A stretch of DNA of 64,000 nt. Origin: JAFECT01 sp036501825 (GTDB lineage Bacteria > Pseudomonadota > Alphaproteobacteria > Caulobacterales > Caulobacteraceae). The first letter of the stretch is position 1, and every line of letters begins with the position of its first letter. The translations under genes and the position numbers were made by a program. Below, one piece after another: positions 63,182 through 64,000 of the stretch. Where the stretch lies: positions 806,001 through 870,000 of the forward strand of contig DASXZP010000036.1 in assembly GCA_036501825.1 (NCBI GenBank), in the 5' to 3' direction. The notes under the pieces are model-generated. The model ran no database searches. It had not been told where the DNA came from and saw only the letters and a list, made by a program, of their open reading frames with translations.

Positions 63182-64000
63182 CTAGAGAAGCGGCTTCAAC
63201 GCCTTCGCCAGCGGTTGTCGCCCCTCGGCCTTCACCTCATCCAACCCCAGCCACCCCGCCATCCGTTCCAGCTCCGGCGCCAGGCGTTCGGCGACTTCGC
63301 CCGGTGTGTGGCTGTCCTGGACGTGGGCGGATTTCACCAGCAGGCGTTTCTCGGCGCGGTCGGCTTTCAGGTCGACGCGGCCGGATAGCGCTTCGTCCAT
63401 CAGGAAGGGCAGCACGTAGTAGCCGAACTCGCGTTTGTGACCCGGCGTGTAGATCTCCAAGCGGTAGCGAAAGTCGAACAGGCGCTCGGCGCGCTCGCGC
63501 CGCCACACCAGGGAGTCGAACGGCGACAGCAGCGCCGCGCGATTCACCGGCTTCGGGCGCTTCGCGTTCGGGTCGAGATAGGCGGGCCGGCCCCAGTCCT
63601 TCACCTCGACCGGGATCAGGTCGCCGTCTTCGACGAGTTCCTGCACGAGCGGTTCAAAGCCCTTCGCGTCCATGCGGAAATAGTCGCGCAAATCCTGCGA
63701 CGTCGCGACGCCCATCGAACGCGCGGCGATACGGATCAGCTCGCGCTGCGCGTCCTCGCGCTTCGGCGTCGGCGTGTTGATGATCGATGCGGGCAACACG
63801 CGTTCGGTCAGGTCGTAGACGCGCTCGAAGCCGCGCCGCGTCGCGGTGGTGATCAACCCCATCCAGAACAGCGCTTCGAGCGCGCGCTTGCCGTCGCTCC
63901 AGCCCCACCAGGCGCCCTTGCCCTTGCCGCCTTCGCTGAGTTCCCCCGCGCCCAATGGGCCGCGCGTCTCGATCTCCTTCAGCATGCGTTTGAGATAGGC
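63182..64000 (-). CDS. Winged-helix YcaQ-like DNA glycosylase family protein, C-terminal part
   Basis: The open frame runs off the window edge, leaving the last 273 residues. It shows the HTH_42/YcaQ pattern: GWSDGKRALEALFWMGLITTATRRGFERVYDLTERVLP, LLSPFDSLVWRRERAERLFDF, YRLEIYTPGHKREFGYYVLPFL, and DLKADRAEKRLLVKSAH. Characterised relatives (E. coli YcaQ, Streptomyces AlkZ) unhook DNA crosslinks; whether the catalytic segment is present cannot be fully judged from this fragment. The stop is next to a palindromic element. Confidence 0.9.
   Translation of the reverse strand, partial: AYLKRMLKEIETRGPLGAGELSEGGKGKGAWWGWSDGKRALEALFWMGLITTATRRGFERVYDLTERVLPASIINTPTPKREDAQRELIRIAARSMGVATSQDLRDYFRMDAKGFEPLVQELVEDGDLIPVEVKDWGRPAYLDPNAKRPKPVNRAALLSPFDSLVWRRERAERLFDFRYRLEIYTPGHKREFGYYVLPFLMDEALSGRVDLKADRAEKRLLVKSAHVQDSHTPGEVAERLAPELERMAGWLGLDEVKAEGRQPLAKALKPLL

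Overview
The window is high-GC alphaproteobacterial chromosome. It fits the order Caulobacterales (Caulobacter/Phenylobacterium-like): FlbD next to flhA, ChpT, a CtrA whose product I recognise almost end to end, a DivJ-type kinase and a MucR regulator all occur, and CcrM-type GANTC sites and a full CtrA box (TTAA-N7-TTAAC) lie upstream of ctrA. Genes are dense, often overlap by 4 bases (ATGA/TTGA) and often use GTG or TTG starts. I saw no prophage, insertion sequence, CRISPR array, rRNA or tRNA.

Layout. 1-4.3 kb: end of the fliF-type flagellar operon (fliH end, fliN, flbD), then flhA. 4.4-11.4 kb: a periplasmic tricorn-like protease, an AT-richer orphan secreted protein, a TetR operon with an SRPBCC protein, and small membrane proteins. 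11.5-14.3 kb (minus): fliI-fliJ translationally coupled to a GH10 xylanase lipoprotein. 14.7-19.2 kb: an amidohydrolase, cysQ, then chpT, a CheY-like regulator and cheR. 19.3-26.3 kb: arsC, a membrane M28 peptidase, a reductase and two periplasmic TonB-C-terminal-domain proteins. 26.4-34.3 kb: ctrA, a cysteine synthase, a DUF2336 protein, mucR, a PAS protein, sufE, a soluble histidine kinase and a divJ-like kinase. 34.3-45.9 kb: small conserved unknowns, prfC, a three-domain TonB-C protein, a second DUF2336 protein, and an ABC importer of the NitT/TauT/THI5 type. 45.9-64 kb: a class A PBP with an ABC-F ATPase, a DnaJ-like protein, a PepSY/response-regulator/kinase operon, ccmI, an aldo/keto reductase, sppA, a lysine-methyltransferase-like protein, GFA and YdcF proteins, ubiA and the end of a YcaQ-like gene.

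How the genes work together. Known Caulobacter biology makes ChpT the phosphotransferase between CckA and CtrA, DivJ the kinase acting on DivK upstream of CckA, MucR a partner regulator of CtrA-dependent genes, and FlbD the sigma-54 activator of late flagellar genes. So much of the cell-cycle and flagellar control circuit lies within about 33 kb here.

Less expected features: (1) at least nine 120-230 bp palindromic elements in five families, mostly at convergent gene ends; (2) a small family of periplasmic proteins built from a C-x10-C TonB-like domain and a helical Cys-bounded module in changing order; (3) three 17-bp tandem copies of the start region of the CheY-like gene that form a chain of ATGA-coupled mini-ORFs; (4) a cluster of GANTC sites plus CtrA box upstream of ctrA; (5) a GTTCAG-N5-GTTCAG direct repeat before the PepSY two-component operon; (6) a xylanase coupled to fliJ.
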